Notes under the pieces: model-generated
Database searches by the model: none
Told to the model about the DNA's origin: nothing
What the model saw: the letters and a program-made list of their open reading frames with translations, nothing else
Source: JAHEEL01 sp963785245
Lineage (GTDB): Bacteria; Actinomycetota; Acidimicrobiia; Spongiisociales; UBA5794
Length of the DNA: 31,231 nucleotides
Direction: 5' to 3'
Assembly: GCA_963785245.1 (NCBI GenBank)
Contig: CAWAUO010000003.1
Span: 1 to 31,231 of the forward strand
Part shown: positions 8,826 through 16,982 of the stretch, in pieces
Layout: each line of letters begins with the position of its first letter
Position numbering within the stretch: position 1 is the first letter of the stretch
Program-made: the position numbers and the translations under genes

Positions 8826-10341
8826 ATGCAGCAGATACCGGGTGGGCTTGGCGCGGCAGACGCGAAAGCCGGGGCGCTTGCGACAGTGGTGAACCTGGTC
8901 GATGCCCTCGATCGTTCCGGGATTGCGTACTGTCACTGGAAGAGTAACGAGGCTATCGATCGATCAGCGAGCGGAGAGAACGACCTGGACCTGCTCGTAG
9001 CCAGAGAAGGACGCGATTCGATTCGACGACGATCCTCCACGAGCATGGGTTTCGGCTCGCCAGGCCCGCCTCGGACCGACAGGTGCCGGGTGTGCTCGAC
9101 TTCTATGCGTTGGATCAAGGATCGGAACGCCCCGTTCACGTCCATGCGCACTACCGGCTCGTGATCGGCGACGACACGACCAAGAACTTCCGGCTGCCTA
9201 TCGAGCGTGCCTACTTGATGTCGGGGAAGCGCCGCGGCCTCTTTCCCGGTACCGAGCCGCGGAGTTCGAATACGTGGTGTTCATCCTGCGGATGGTAGTG
9301 AAGCACTGCCCGTGGGATGCGCAACTTTCGCGTCGGGGCCGTCTCTCGCTGTCGGAGGGGCGTGAGCTGATTGACCTGGAGAACCAGCTCAACTAGGATG
9401 AGGTCGACCGGATCCTGAATCATCATCTTGCGTTCATCGACGCCACCTTGTTTGAAGAATGCCGGGCCGCGGTTGGCGGTGACGCTGGGCCGTTTGCGAG
9501 AGCGGCTACCGGACGACAACTGCTGCGGGCGCTCGACGGTCACGGTCGGAAGTCTCTGCTCGCTGATCTCTGGTTGCGAATATGGCGTCGTTCCTACCGG
9601 CGGCTGGTGCGCAAGATCACCAAACGCCGGCCGCGGAAACGACTCGATACGGGTGGTCTCCTCGTGGGAGTGGTCGGTGGGGACGGCTCCGGCAAGTCGT
9701 CGGCGGTTGACATGATCGTCACCAGCCTGTCGCGTGACCTTGCCACACTCACGGTGCACCTCGGCAAGCCGGAGCGTGCCCCCGCCAACCGGATCCTCAA
9801 GACCTACTTGCGGTTCTTCCGCAGAGCTTCGGTCGATTCCAGGCCACGAGACTTCCAGCCGGCGCGGACTTCGGGTTGCTCGGTTTTCCGGGCTATGGGT
9901 TCCTGGTTTCACACCTTCTCAACGCTCGCGATCGATACCGCGCCTACCTGGGTGCCCGCCGGGCGGCAAACGGCGGTTCGGTTGTCGTCTGCGATCGTTT
10001 CCCTGTTGAGGGCCTCCGGCTTATGGACGGTGCTCGCACGCGGGAGTTCGCCGACCTCGCAGGACGTCCGTTGGCAGCGATGGCTTGCCGGCCGGGAATC
10101 CGCCTACTACGGCCGAATACTCCCACCAGACCTGCTTGTCGTGCTGAGAGTGGAGCCCGAGATCGCGGTGGAGCGGCGTCGTGGTGATGAGGACGAGGAC
10201 TTTGTGAGACGTCGCGCCGCCGAGGTGTGGGATCACGACTGGGAGAGCGTCGCCGCAGACTCGGTGGTCGTGATCGATGCGGCAAGGCCACATTCCGACG
10301 TGCTCGAGCACATTCGTTCCACCGTGTGGGCGGCCCTGTGA
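8826..10341 (+). pseudogene. Nucleotidyltransferase-like + thymidylate-kinase-like P-loop protein, frameshifted with one nonsense codon
   Basis: ATG 8826 lies behind GGAGG-like bases near 8813. The N-terminal part reads DRSGIAYCHWKSNEAIDR then ENDLDLLV, resembling uncharacterised nucleotidyltransferases of polysaccharide clusters. Breaks near 9030 and 9255 join FYALDQGSERPVHVHAHYR and FEYVVFILRMVVKHCPW. A TAG at 9394-9396 interrupts the frame between NQLN and DEVDRIL without a frame change. The C-terminal half has the Walker A motif VVGGDGSGKS and, after a shift near 9860, GFPGYGFLVSHLLNARDRYRAYL and VVVCDRFPVEG as in dTMP kinases. Another shift near 10080 leads to LPPDLLVVLRVEPEIAVERR and the stop at 10341. 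The true role is unknown; a sugar- or nucleotide-phosphate kinase in surface-glycan synthesis is possible. Confidence 0.75.
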
Positions 10342-10358
10342 GCATGCGATCGTCGCTT

Positions 10359-10387
10359 GAATCGATCCACCCGCCGCCGATCGATTC
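10359..10387. promoter_or_regulatory. Inverted repeat just upstream of the epimerase ribosome site
   Basis: GAATCGATC at 10359-10367 is the exact reverse complement of GATCGATTC at 10379-10387, with an 11-base spacer. It lies in the 58-bp gap after the kinase-like gene and touches the AAGGGGG ribosome site of the next gene (ATG 10400). It could be an operator or an RNA hairpin that affects translation start. There is no T-run after it, so it is not a typical terminator. Confidence 0.5.
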
Positions 10388-10399
10388 GAAGGGGGTTTC

Positions 10400-11335
10400 A
10401 TGAGAGCGCTCGTGACCGGGGCCGCAGGATTTGTCGGCAGTCATATCGTCGAGCAGTTGGCGGATGACGGATGGGACGTGGTCGGTGTCGACTGTTTCAC
10501 TCCGTACTACGACGTCGACCAGAAACGTGCGAATCTCGGCGGTCTGTCTTCTCGGCCAGCGTTCAGCTTCGTGGACGCCGATCTTCGAACCTGTGATCTC
10601 CGTCCGCTTCTCGACGGTATCGACGTCGTGTTCCACCAGGCAGGACAGCCCGGCGTGCGGGCGTCATGGGACACCTTCGAAACCTACGTCTCCCAGAACA
10701 TCGAGGTCACCCAGCGAATGCTCGAGGCGTCAGCGGACGCGCAGTTGTCGAGGTTCGTCTATGCATCCAGTTCGTCGGTGTACGGCGATGCGTTGACCTA
10801 TCCGACGCCTGAGGGTGTGATCCCACGGCCGAAGAACCCGTACGGTGTGACCAAGCTGGCCGCGGAGCACCTCTGCGGCGTGTACACGCGGAACTGGGAA
10901 GTGCCGACGGTGTCGTTGCGCTATTTCACCGTGTTCGGTCCAAGGCAACGACCCGACATGGCCATGCACCGCCTGATCGAAGCGGCGCTGTCGGGCGACT
11001 CGTTTCCTGTATTCGGCTCTGGAATGCAGGTCCGCGATTTCACCTATGTGAGCGATGTTGCCGCAGCCAACTTGCTCGCCGCAACCAGCGATGTGCCGCC
11101 CGGGACGGTGCTCAACATCGCCGGTGGAGGCGCCATGACGTTGACCGCGGTCATAGACGCAGTGGAGCACCTCACCGATCGGGAGATTGACCTCGATCGC
11201 CGTCCAGAGCAGGCTGGCGATGTGGACAGGACGAGTGGGGAGACCGATGCCGCGAAGGGCCTGCTGGGGTGGAATCCGGAAGTGTCTGTGGTTGAGGGGC
11301 TCTCACGTCAGGTCGAGTGGCATCGCAATCGATGA
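10400..11335 (+). CDS. NAD-dependent sugar epimerase/dehydratase (extended SDR)
   Basis: Intact 311-aa ORF with ATG 10400 a few bases after GGGGG. The N-terminus has VTGAAGFVGSHIVEQL, the GxxGxxG NAD-binding motif of extended short-chain dehydrogenases. The catalytic Ser-Tyr-Lys set is visible as YASSSSVYG and PYGVTKLAAEH (YxxxK). LRYFTVFGPRQRPDMA and FGSGMQVRDFTYVSD are typical of UDP-glucuronate or UDP-glucose 4-epimerases and related dehydratases. It acts in the cytoplasm on a nucleotide sugar that feeds the polysaccharide cluster upstream; the sequence pattern is compatible with UDP-glucuronate 4-epimerase, but substrate assignment by eye is not safe. Its 3' end faces the sulfate operon with almost no space. 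Confidence 0.9.
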   Translation: MRALVTGAAGFVGSHIVEQLADDGWDVVGVDCFTPYYDVDQKRANLGGLSSRPAFSFVDADLRTCDLRPLLDGIDVVFHQAGQPGVRASWDTFETYVSQNIEVTQRMLEASADAQLSRFVYASSSSVYGDALTYPTPEGVIPRPKNPYGVTKLAAEHLCGVYTRNWEVPTVSLRYFTVFGPRQRPDMAMHRLIEAALSGDSFPVFGSGMQVRDFTYVSDVAAANLLAATSDVPPGTVLNIAGGGAMTLTAVIDAVEHLTDREIDLDRRPEQAGDVDRTSGETDAAKGLLGWNPEVSVVEGLSRQVEWHRNR

Positions 11336-12148
11336 GCGACGCCGTTCGCGTTCATGCGGGTCAGGTCTCCGAAACGGGCGATGCCCGGAGGAGGAATCGC
11401 ACTTGTCGGGCCACTCCGGCGGACGCGGCGCCGAACCCCGGGAGGAGAGGTTGGCGCTGGTTGAATAATGGTTCGCGTCCCCGGGAAGCGCTGCCCATCC
11501 TCCGGCTGCCGCCACGAGAGCAGCACCTGCGGCTACGTCCCACTCGTGCTTTGGCACCAGTGTCCATGTCGCATCGGCCCGCCCCGCCGCGACAAGCGCC
11601 ATCTTGAATGCCACGGAACCCATCGGCACCACTGCGAAAGGTTCGTTCGCGAAACGGTTCCATTCACCGCGCCGGACTTCCGACCGGCTCGCGAGTACTG
11701 TCGCTTCGGCCAGCGACTTCGCTGAGGCGATCGAGCGTTCGCCGACGTATCGCACTCCGACACCCGTGCCTCCAACGATCCGTTCCCCCGTGGCAGGATT
11801 TGCCACCCCTCCCGCGACTGGTCGACCGTTCTCGACGAGACCAATCGAAACGCACCATTCCGGGATGCCCTCGACGAATTCTCGAGTGCCGTCGATCGGA
11901 TCAACGATCCATACGCGTTCGCAACGCAATCGATCGATGCTGTCTGCGGTTTCCTCGGAGAGCCAGCCCTCTCCCGGACGTAGAAGCATCCCCAGCAGCA
12001 CATCGTTGACGGCTAGATCGGCAGCCGTGACCGGATCGCCGCCGCGTTTCGTCGTCGCCGCGATGGCCCCCGAGGCGAACGGCTCAAGGGCGGCTACGGC
12101 GGCATCAAGAGCGTCGGTGATCCTCTGCAGGTTCTCAGTCCGCGTCAC
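11303..12148 (-). CDS. cysQ: 3'(2'),5'-bisphosphate nucleotidase / inositol monophosphatase-family protein; C-terminal frameshift
   Basis: From GTG 12148 the frame gives GDPVTAADLAVNDVL, SEETADS (metal-binding Glu), WIVDPIDGTREFVEG (the DPxDGT metal-binding motif) and HEWDVAAGAALVAAAGG (the second family motif). CysQ removes the 3' phosphate from PAP and PAPS, recycling the by-product of sulfotransfer and limiting PAPS toxicity. After GGWAALPGD the natural family ending (LFNQRQPLLPGF) appears in another frame ending at 11361, so a one-base shift near 11470 probably replaces the last residues. The unshifted frame runs on to 11303, overlapping the convergent epimerase. It lies 121 bp downstream of cysC, probably as the last gene of the sulfate-activation operon. 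Confidence 0.85.
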   Translation of the reverse strand: MTRTENLQRITDALDAAVAALEPFASGAIAATTKRGGDPVTAADLAVNDVLLGMLLRPGEGWLSEETADSIDRLRCERVWIVDPIDGTREFVEGIPEWCVSIGLVENGRPVAGGVANPATGERIVGGTGVGVRYVGERSIASAKSLAEATVLASRSEVRRGEWNRFANEPFAVVPMGSVAFKMALVAAGRADATWTLVPKHEWDVAAGAALVAAAGGWAALPGDANHYSTSANLSSRGSAPRPPEWPDKCDSSSGHRPFRRPDPHERERRRSSIAMPLDLT

Positions 12149-12269
12149 GGCGACCGCCAGAGCGGGACGCCGAGGTATGGACCCACGGCCGAGGTGCTGA
12201 TAGGAGTCGGGTCAGACTGGCGAAAGCCGCCGAGGCGGTGACATCCCGAAGCGTAGAACACGGTAGCGC

Positions 12270-12866
12270 TCATCTTGCGTCGCTGAAGATGAGGTTCAGC
12301 ACGTCCTGAGCGAGGGTATCGATGTCCGTCGTCGTTGTATCCAGCCTCAGGTCAGGGTCCAAAGGGCACTCGTAGGGATCGTCGATTCCAGTGAAGCCGC
12401 GGATCTCGCCCGCCCTCGCCCTCCGGTAGAGGCCCTTCGGGTCGCGCTCTTCGCAGATTTGCAGCGGCGTGTCGACGAACACTTCAAGATACGGCGAACC
12501 CGCGGTCTCGTGGCGGAGACGAACGGCATCGCGGTCTGCACGAAAGGGAGAGATGAGGGGAGCGAACACAACGAGGCCGGCATCTGCCATCAGGCGGGCA
12601 ACCTCCCCGACCCTGCGTACGTTCTCGGAGCGATCGGCAGCGGAGAACCCGAGGTCCTCATTCAGGCCATGACGGATGTTGTCTCCGTCAAGGGTGTAGG
12701 AGGCACGCCCACGGTCAATCAGCAGAGCTTCGGTGTGGTGCGCGATCGTCGACTTCCCGCTTCCCGACAGTCCCGTTAGCCACACAGTCAATCCGAGCCC
12801 GCCGGTGACTGCCGCCCGATCGATCGGATCGATCTGGCCACCATGCCAGGTGATGTCGCGATTCAC
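12270..12866 (-). CDS. cysC: Adenylylsulfate (APS) kinase
   Basis: Intact 198-aa ORF starting with GTG 12866, which overlaps the cysN stop by four bases. VWLTGLSGSGKSTIAHH is the P-loop. YTLDGDNIRHGLNEDLGFS and RSENVRRVGEVARLMADAG are the diagnostic APS-binding motifs, followed by ISPFRADRDAVR and FVDTPLQICEERDPKGLY. The enzyme phosphorylates APS at the 3' position to give PAPS, the sulfate donor for sulfotransferases and for PAPS reductase. It is separate from CysN here, unlike the CysNC fusions of some actinobacteria. Length is normal for stand-alone CysC. Confidence 0.96.
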   Translation of the reverse strand: MNRDITWHGGQIDPIDRAAVTGGLGLTVWLTGLSGSGKSTIAHHTEALLIDRGRASYTLDGDNIRHGLNEDLGFSAADRSENVRRVGEVARLMADAGLVVFAPLISPFRADRDAVRLRHETAGSPYLEVFVDTPLQICEERDPKGLYRRARAGEIRGFTGIDDPYECPLDPDLRLDTTTTDIDTLAQDVLNLIFSDAR

Positions 12867-14128
12867 TCGGCCGGTCCTCCAATCATCCCCGCGCCGACTG
12901 TGGTATTCGTGGCTTCGTCGACCAGGATGAACGACCCTGTCTCTCGGTTTCGCCGGTACTCATCGAAGAAGAGCGGAGCAGTCGTCCTCAGCCGCACGCG
13001 GCCAATCTCATTGAGTTCAAGCGATGTCGCTGATTCGTCGCGGTGCAGTGTGGTGACGTCGAAGCGATATTGAAGATCCGTGACCATCGCCTTCGCCCAG
13101 CGAGTCGTATGCTTGATCGCAAATCTTGCGCCGGGACGCAATGTGGCAGATTCTGACATCCACGCGACGATTGCATCGATGTCCTGGCCGACCATCGGTT
13201 GGTTGTGCAGTCGAGCGAGCATGCCACCGCGAGAGAGATCGATGTCGTCCTCAAGGCGGATTACGACTGACATCGGCGTGGGCGCCTCCTCGATGGCACC
13301 TTCGTAGGTGTCGATCTCGGCAATCCGAGTCGTGAATCCGGATGGAAGAGCAATGACCTCATCACCCGGTCTGAACACGCCGCTCGCAATCTGTCCGGCA
13401 TAGCCGCGGTAGTCGTGGTGCCTCGAGGTGTGTGGCCGCACTACGTACTGGACCGGGAACCGTGCATCGATGAGGTTTCGATCCGAGGCAACATGAATGT
13501 CCTCCATGATTTTGAGGAGCGGCGATCCGTCATACCACGACATGTTGATCGATGGCTCGACGACGTTGTCGCCCGAGAGCGCCGACACCGGTACGAAGCG
13601 AAGGTCATTGATGTCGAGTCGCGCGGCGAAATCGCGGAACTCATCCGTGATGCGCTGGTACACATCCTCGCTGTAGTCAACGAGGTCCATCTTGTTCACG
13701 CACAGCACGAGATGCGGGACCCGCAGCAATGACGCGATGAATGCATGTCTCCGCGTCTGCTCCAGGATGCCGTTGCGGGCATCAGCAAGGACCAGTGCGA
13801 TGTCGGCTGTCGAGGCACCGGTAACCATGTTGCGGGTGTACTGCACATGGCCGGGCGTATCGGCGAGAATGAACTTGCGGCGTGGCGTGGCGAAGTACCG
13901 ATAGGCGACATCGATCGTGATGCCCTGCTCCCGCTCCGCACGCAGACCATCGGTCAGTAGCGCAAGGTCCACCTGGTCGCTGCCGCGTCGCCGGGACGCT
14001 GCTTCGATCGCGGCGAGTTGATCCTGGAATATCTGTTTCGTGTCGTACAACAGGCGACCGATCAGGGTGGACTTTCCGTCATCGACTGATCCGGTCGTTG
14101 CCAGCCGAACGAGTTGTGTATGGCGCAC
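12863..14128 (-). CDS. cysN: Sulfate adenylyltransferase subunit 1 (GTPase)
   Basis: The frame is open beyond the true start; I choose GTG 14128, whose G is the last base of the cysD stop, giving 421 aa. GTPase motifs appear in order: GSVDDGKSTLIG (G1), the switch region around EQGITIDVAYRYF, DTPGH (G3) and NKMD (G4). EF-Tu-like beta-barrel domains follow (VVRPHTSRHHDYRGYAGQIA, RGGMLARL). With CysD it forms ATP sulfurylase, which makes APS from sulfate and ATP using GTP hydrolysis to drive the reaction. No APS kinase domain is fused at the C-terminus; that activity is in the next gene. Translational coupling to both neighbours is evident from the overlaps. Confidence 0.96.
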   Translation of the reverse strand: MRHTQLVRLATTGSVDDGKSTLIGRLLYDTKQIFQDQLAAIEAASRRRGSDQVDLALLTDGLRAEREQGITIDVAYRYFATPRRKFILADTPGHVQYTRNMVTGASTADIALVLADARNGILEQTRRHAFIASLLRVPHLVLCVNKMDLVDYSEDVYQRITDEFRDFAARLDINDLRFVPVSALSGDNVVEPSINMSWYDGSPLLKIMEDIHVASDRNLIDARFPVQYVVRPHTSRHHDYRGYAGQIASGVFRPGDEVIALPSGFTTRIAEIDTYEGAIEEAPTPMSVVIRLEDDIDLSRGGMLARLHNQPMVGQDIDAIVAWMSESATLRPGARFAIKHTTRWAKAMVTDLQYRFDVTTLHRDESATSLELNEIGRVRLRTTAPLFFDEYRRNRETGSFILVDEATNTTVGAGMIGGPAE

Positions 14129-15033
14129 TAGAAATAGCCCTCGCGCTTGCGGTCTTCCATGGCTGCATCCGCGGTCAAGTCGTCGGCGCGACTCGCACCG
14201 CGCTCGGTTATTCGGGTTGCCGAGACCTCGTCGATAATCTCTTCGACGGTCGATGCGGTCGAGGCGAATGCTCCTGTGCACGACATGTCGCCCACCGTTC
14301 GGAAACGCACCGAAGCTTCATATACCGCCTCGTCGTCCTGGCGTTGAATGAATGGGCTTTCAGCCATCAGCAATCCGTCGCGCTCAAACACACGGCGACG
14401 ATGCGTGAAGTAGATGGACGGCAAGTCGATCTCCTGGGCGAGCACGTACTGCCAGATGTCCATCTCGGTCCAATTGGAGATTGGAAACACCCGGAGGTGC
14501 TCACCGCTGTGGTGGCGGGCGTTGTAGATGTTCCACAATTCGGGGCGTTGGTTCTTGGGATCCCACTGACCGAACTCATCTCGGAACGAGAAGATCCGCT
14601 CTTTCGCACGCGCCTTCTCCTCGTCACGGCGGGCACCACCGAAGACAACGTCGAATCGGTGTTGGGCAATTGCCGACAGAAGAGGCTCGATTTGCAGGCG
14701 ATTCCGGGACGCGGTGGGGCCGACTTGCTCGACGACTCGGCCCTCGTTGATCGCATCCTGTACTGAGGCGACAATCAACTCTGCCCCGAGATCTTCGACC
14801 GTGCGGTCGCGGAATCTGAGCACCTCCTCGAAGTTGTGACCCGTGTCAACATGCATGACGGGAAATGGCAATCGGGCGGGCCAGAAGGCTTTCACCGCGA
14901 GTCGCAGCAGCACCGCCGAGTCCTTTCCTCCCGAGAACAGCAGCACCGGACGCTCACCCTCAGCAACTGCCTCGCGGATGATATGGATCGATTCGGCTTC
15001 GAGGGCCCCAAGATGACTCAGCTCGTAACTCAC
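14128..15033 (-). CDS. cysD: Sulfate adenylyltransferase subunit 2
   Basis: I choose GTG 15033, giving V-SYELSHLGALEAESIHI, the usual CysD N-terminus; the open frame extends upstream to 15108 but without family likeness. The product is 301 aa. LLFSGGKDSAVLLRLA is the PP-loop of ATP pyrophosphatases. VMHVDTGHNF, GGARRDEEKARAKERIFSFRD and FPISNWTEMDIWQYV are CysD signatures, and the typical C-terminal EDRKREGYF is present. It carries the adenylyl-transfer active site of ATP sulfurylase and needs CysN. It is the first gene of the cysDNC operon and is divergent from nuo. Confidence 0.96.
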   Translation of the reverse strand: MSYELSHLGALEAESIHIIREAVAEGERPVLLFSGGKDSAVLLRLAVKAFWPARLPFPVMHVDTGHNFEEVLRFRDRTVEDLGAELIVASVQDAINEGRVVEQVGPTASRNRLQIEPLLSAIAQHRFDVVFGGARRDEEKARAKERIFSFRDEFGQWDPKNQRPELWNIYNARHHSGEHLRVFPISNWTEMDIWQYVLAQEIDLPSIYFTHRRRVFERDGLLMAESPFIQRQDDEAVYEASVRFRTVGDMSCTGAFASTASTVEEIIDEVSATRITERGASRADDLTADAAMEDRKREGYF

Positions 15034-15040
15034 GGCCGGA

Positions 15041-15046
15041 AGAGTA
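15041..15046 (-). promoter_or_regulatory. Candidate -10 element for cysDNC, possibly leaderless
   Basis: On the minus strand TACTCT lies seven bases before the chosen cysD GTG, with TTGTCC 15 bases further upstream as a weak -35. That distance would start transcription at or next to the start codon, the leaderless layout common in actinobacteria. There is no good Shine-Dalgarno before this GTG, which fits. Prediction by eye only. Confidence 0.35.
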
Positions 15047-15477
15047 GCGCAGGCCGGATCCGGACAACATCGAACGATTGGTGATATCCCACGCGATTCC
15101 GAGAACAAGCTGTGGCCGAGGGCTCAGATTGAGACGTGTGGAGAGAATCTCGATTGAGGTGCTTGCGGCCTCTCCCACGGCGGTGCGACCAAGGGGCCCA
15201 GCCCGAGCGATTCCGTTTGAGCGACCGTTCGGCTGTTGGCGCGCGAACGAGACCCGATTGGGCCGCACCGTGGGATGCGAACTTGAGACGACGATACTTC
15301 GCGCGAATCGAGCTGGGCAGTCGTCGGTGCTCGAGGAGGGACTCCCCGTAGCGGCTTGAGGGTGAACTGCGACGAGATTCCGAGAGGCATGCACGGTGCA
15401 GTAGGCGCGGGCTGAGCTCAGTGGACGCCGCGACGGTTGAGGCCGCGAACGTGCCCAGACACTACCGACGGATGGAT

Positions 15478-15505
15478 TTGGACCGCCGCACCAACCCGAT
15501 AGACT
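15478..15505 (+). promoter_or_regulatory. Candidate promoter for the nuo operon
   Basis: TTGGAC at 15478-15483 and TAGACT at 15500-15505 are separated by 16 bases, a fair match to a housekeeping sigma promoter. The start codon of nuoA is 58 bases downstream, preceded by GAGAGGG as ribosome site. Prediction by eye only. Confidence 0.4.
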
Positions 15506-15563
15506 TCCGCCGTCGGAGGGCCCGGAGCGGGGCCAGGCGGAAGCTTCGAGAGGGCGACAACAC

Positions 15564-15947
15564 GTGCGCAATGAATACTTCGGCGACTACACAACAGTCG
15601 CCGTATTCCTGCTTGCCGGTGTCGTTCTCGTGGGGGCCGCCGTCATTGTCGCCAACCTGGTCGCCCCTCGCCGTCCCAGCCTGCTGAAGAGCACGGCCTA
15701 TGAATCGGGCATCGAACCGATCGGCGGAGGCTGGAACCAGAGCCACATCCGCTACTACGTGTTTGCCTTGCTCTTCCTCGTTTTCGATGTCGAGGCCGTC
15801 TTCATCTTCCCGTGGGCCGTTTCAACGGACCACTTCAAGGCCATCGGCAACGGTGCGCTGTTCTTCTTCGAAATGGTTGCGTTCGTCGTCATCCTCTTCT
15901 TCGGCCTCGTCTACGCGATCCGCAAGGGCGTGCTGCGATGGGAGTAG
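15564..15947 (+). CDS. nuoA: NADH-quinone oxidoreductase-like complex I subunit A
   Basis: Starts at GTG 15564 behind GAGAGGG; 127 aa. It has three hydrophobic segments and the conserved loop STAYESGIEPIGGGW, followed by RYYVFALLFLVFDVEAVFIFPW. The acidic FDVEAVF stretch is the subunit A hallmark. In complex I, subunit A packs against NuoH at the base of the quinone chamber, and its long loop moves during turnover. First gene of an 11-gene operon; its stop overlaps nuoB by 10 bases. Confidence 0.97.
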   Translation: MRNEYFGDYTTVAVFLLAGVVLVGAAVIVANLVAPRRPSLLKSTAYESGIEPIGGGWNQSHIRYYVFALLFLVFDVEAVFIFPWAVSTDHFKAIGNGALFFFEMVAFVVILFFGLVYAIRKGVLRWE

Positions 15948-16435
15948 TGGAGAAGTTCGGCGGCATCAAGCCCGTCTCATGGCTGCTCAACTGGTCGCGC
16001 AAGTACTCCCTCTGGTACTTCCAGTTCGGGCTCGCCTGCTGTGCCATCGAGGTGATGGCCGTGTCGAGTCCGAGATACGACTTCATGCGCTTCGGCATCG
16101 TGCCGCTTCCCGCCTCGCCGCGCCAGGCCGATTTGATGGTCGTTGCAGGAACGGTCACCGACAAGATGGCGCCCGCTGTGAAGCGACTCTACGAGCAGAT
16201 GCCGGAGCCCAAGTACATCATCTCGATGGGTTCGTGCGCCAACACGGGCGGACCCTATTGGGACTCGTACTCGGTGCTCAAGGGCGTCGACCAGGTGATG
16301 CCGGTCGACGTGTACGTCCCGGGTTGCCCGCCCCGTCCCGAGGCACTGCTCGAAGGCATCATCATGCTGCAGGAACAGATCACGAACGAGGACCCGCGCG
16401 AGGTATGGAGCAAGGTTGATGAACGACCAACCTGA
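15938..16435 (+). CDS. nuoB: Complex I subunit B, [4Fe-4S] cluster N2 protein
   Basis: ATG 15938 overlaps the nuoA stop; 165 aa. The four N2 ligands are all present: Cys34-Cys35 in FGLACCAIE, Cys100 in SMGSCANTGG and Cys130 in VPGCPPRPEAL. N2 is the last iron-sulfur cluster and passes electrons to quinone. The region PRYDFMRFGIVPLPASPRQADL lines the quinone tunnel with NuoD. The 3' end overlaps nuoC by 17 bases. Nothing suggests loss of function. Confidence 0.97.
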   Translation: MGVVEKFGGIKPVSWLLNWSRKYSLWYFQFGLACCAIEVMAVSSPRYDFMRFGIVPLPASPRQADLMVVAGTVTDKMAPAVKRLYEQMPEPKYIISMGSCANTGGPYWDSYSVLKGVDQVMPVDVYVPGCPPRPEALLEGIIMLQEQITNEDPREVWSKVDERPT

Positions 16436-16982
16436 TGCCACCACCGCCCTCGACGTGTACGGCACCGGCCTCGCCGAGCGCCTGGGCGGACGCGCCGTCG
16501 TCGAGCACGACACCGTCCGCATCTACATCGACCGCAGCGACTGGGTTGAGACCCTCCGTCGGGCCAGAGACGAGGAAGGCCTGGCGTTCTTCTCGTGGCT
16601 CGCCGGGATCGACTGGTCCAAGGACGTCGAAGTCGGCGACACCGTCGAAGACCTCGACGACCTGGAGGAACGCTTCGAGGTGATGTGCCGGCTCTCATCG
16701 ATCGAGAACGCCGACGGAGCGCAGTTCATCGCCGAACTCCCGAAGGACGATCCGGTCATCGACTCGATCACCAGCCTGTTCGGCGGCGCCGAGTGGCACG
16801 AGCGCGAGGCTCACGACATGTTCGGTATCGACTTCGCAGGGAATCCCAACCTGGCACCGATCTACCTGCCAGAGGGCTTCATCGGCCACCCGCTCCTCAA
16901 GTCCTACCCGCTCCTCGCCCGAGAAGTGAAGCCCTGGCCCGGCGCCGTGGACGTGGAAGACATGCCGGAGGAAGAATCATGA
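16419..16982 (+). CDS. nuoC: Complex I subunit C
   Basis: I choose ATG 16419; a TTG lies just upstream in frame. The product is 187 aa. The family motif is seen in WHEREAHDMFGIDFAGNPNL, followed by LKSYPLLAREVKPWPG. The N-terminal domain is more diverged and has an acidic insert (EVGDTVEDLDDLEERFEV). The protein is in the peripheral arm and supports NuoD and NuoB. It is separate from NuoD, not fused as in E. coli. The stop overlaps the nuoD ATG (ATGA). Confidence 0.96.
   Translation: MNDQPDATTALDVYGTGLAERLGGRAVVEHDTVRIYIDRSDWVETLRRARDEEGLAFFSWLAGIDWSKDVEVGDTVEDLDDLEERFEVMCRLSSIENADGAQFIAELPKDDPVIDSITSLFGGAEWHEREAHDMFGIDFAGNPNLAPIYLPEGFIGHPLLKSYPLLAREVKPWPGAVDVEDMPEEES

Larger units (their letters stand above)
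15034..15563. other. Divergent cysD-nuoA intergenic region, about 530 bp
   Basis: The region holds the promoters for the two divergent operons. ORFs of 70-200 codons exist on both strands (for example plus 15078-15359 and minus 15124-15390), but none has a recognisable family signature or a convincing ribosome site. I see no tRNA or clear small-RNA gene. The length is generous for two promoters, so a small RNA or a decayed gene cannot be excluded. Confidence 0.5.

Noticed and set aside
9394..9396. Recoded TAG (pyrrolysine or readthrough)
   Set aside because: The gene also carries four frameshifts, no pyrrolysine genes are seen, and a one-base change from a Tyr codon is simpler.
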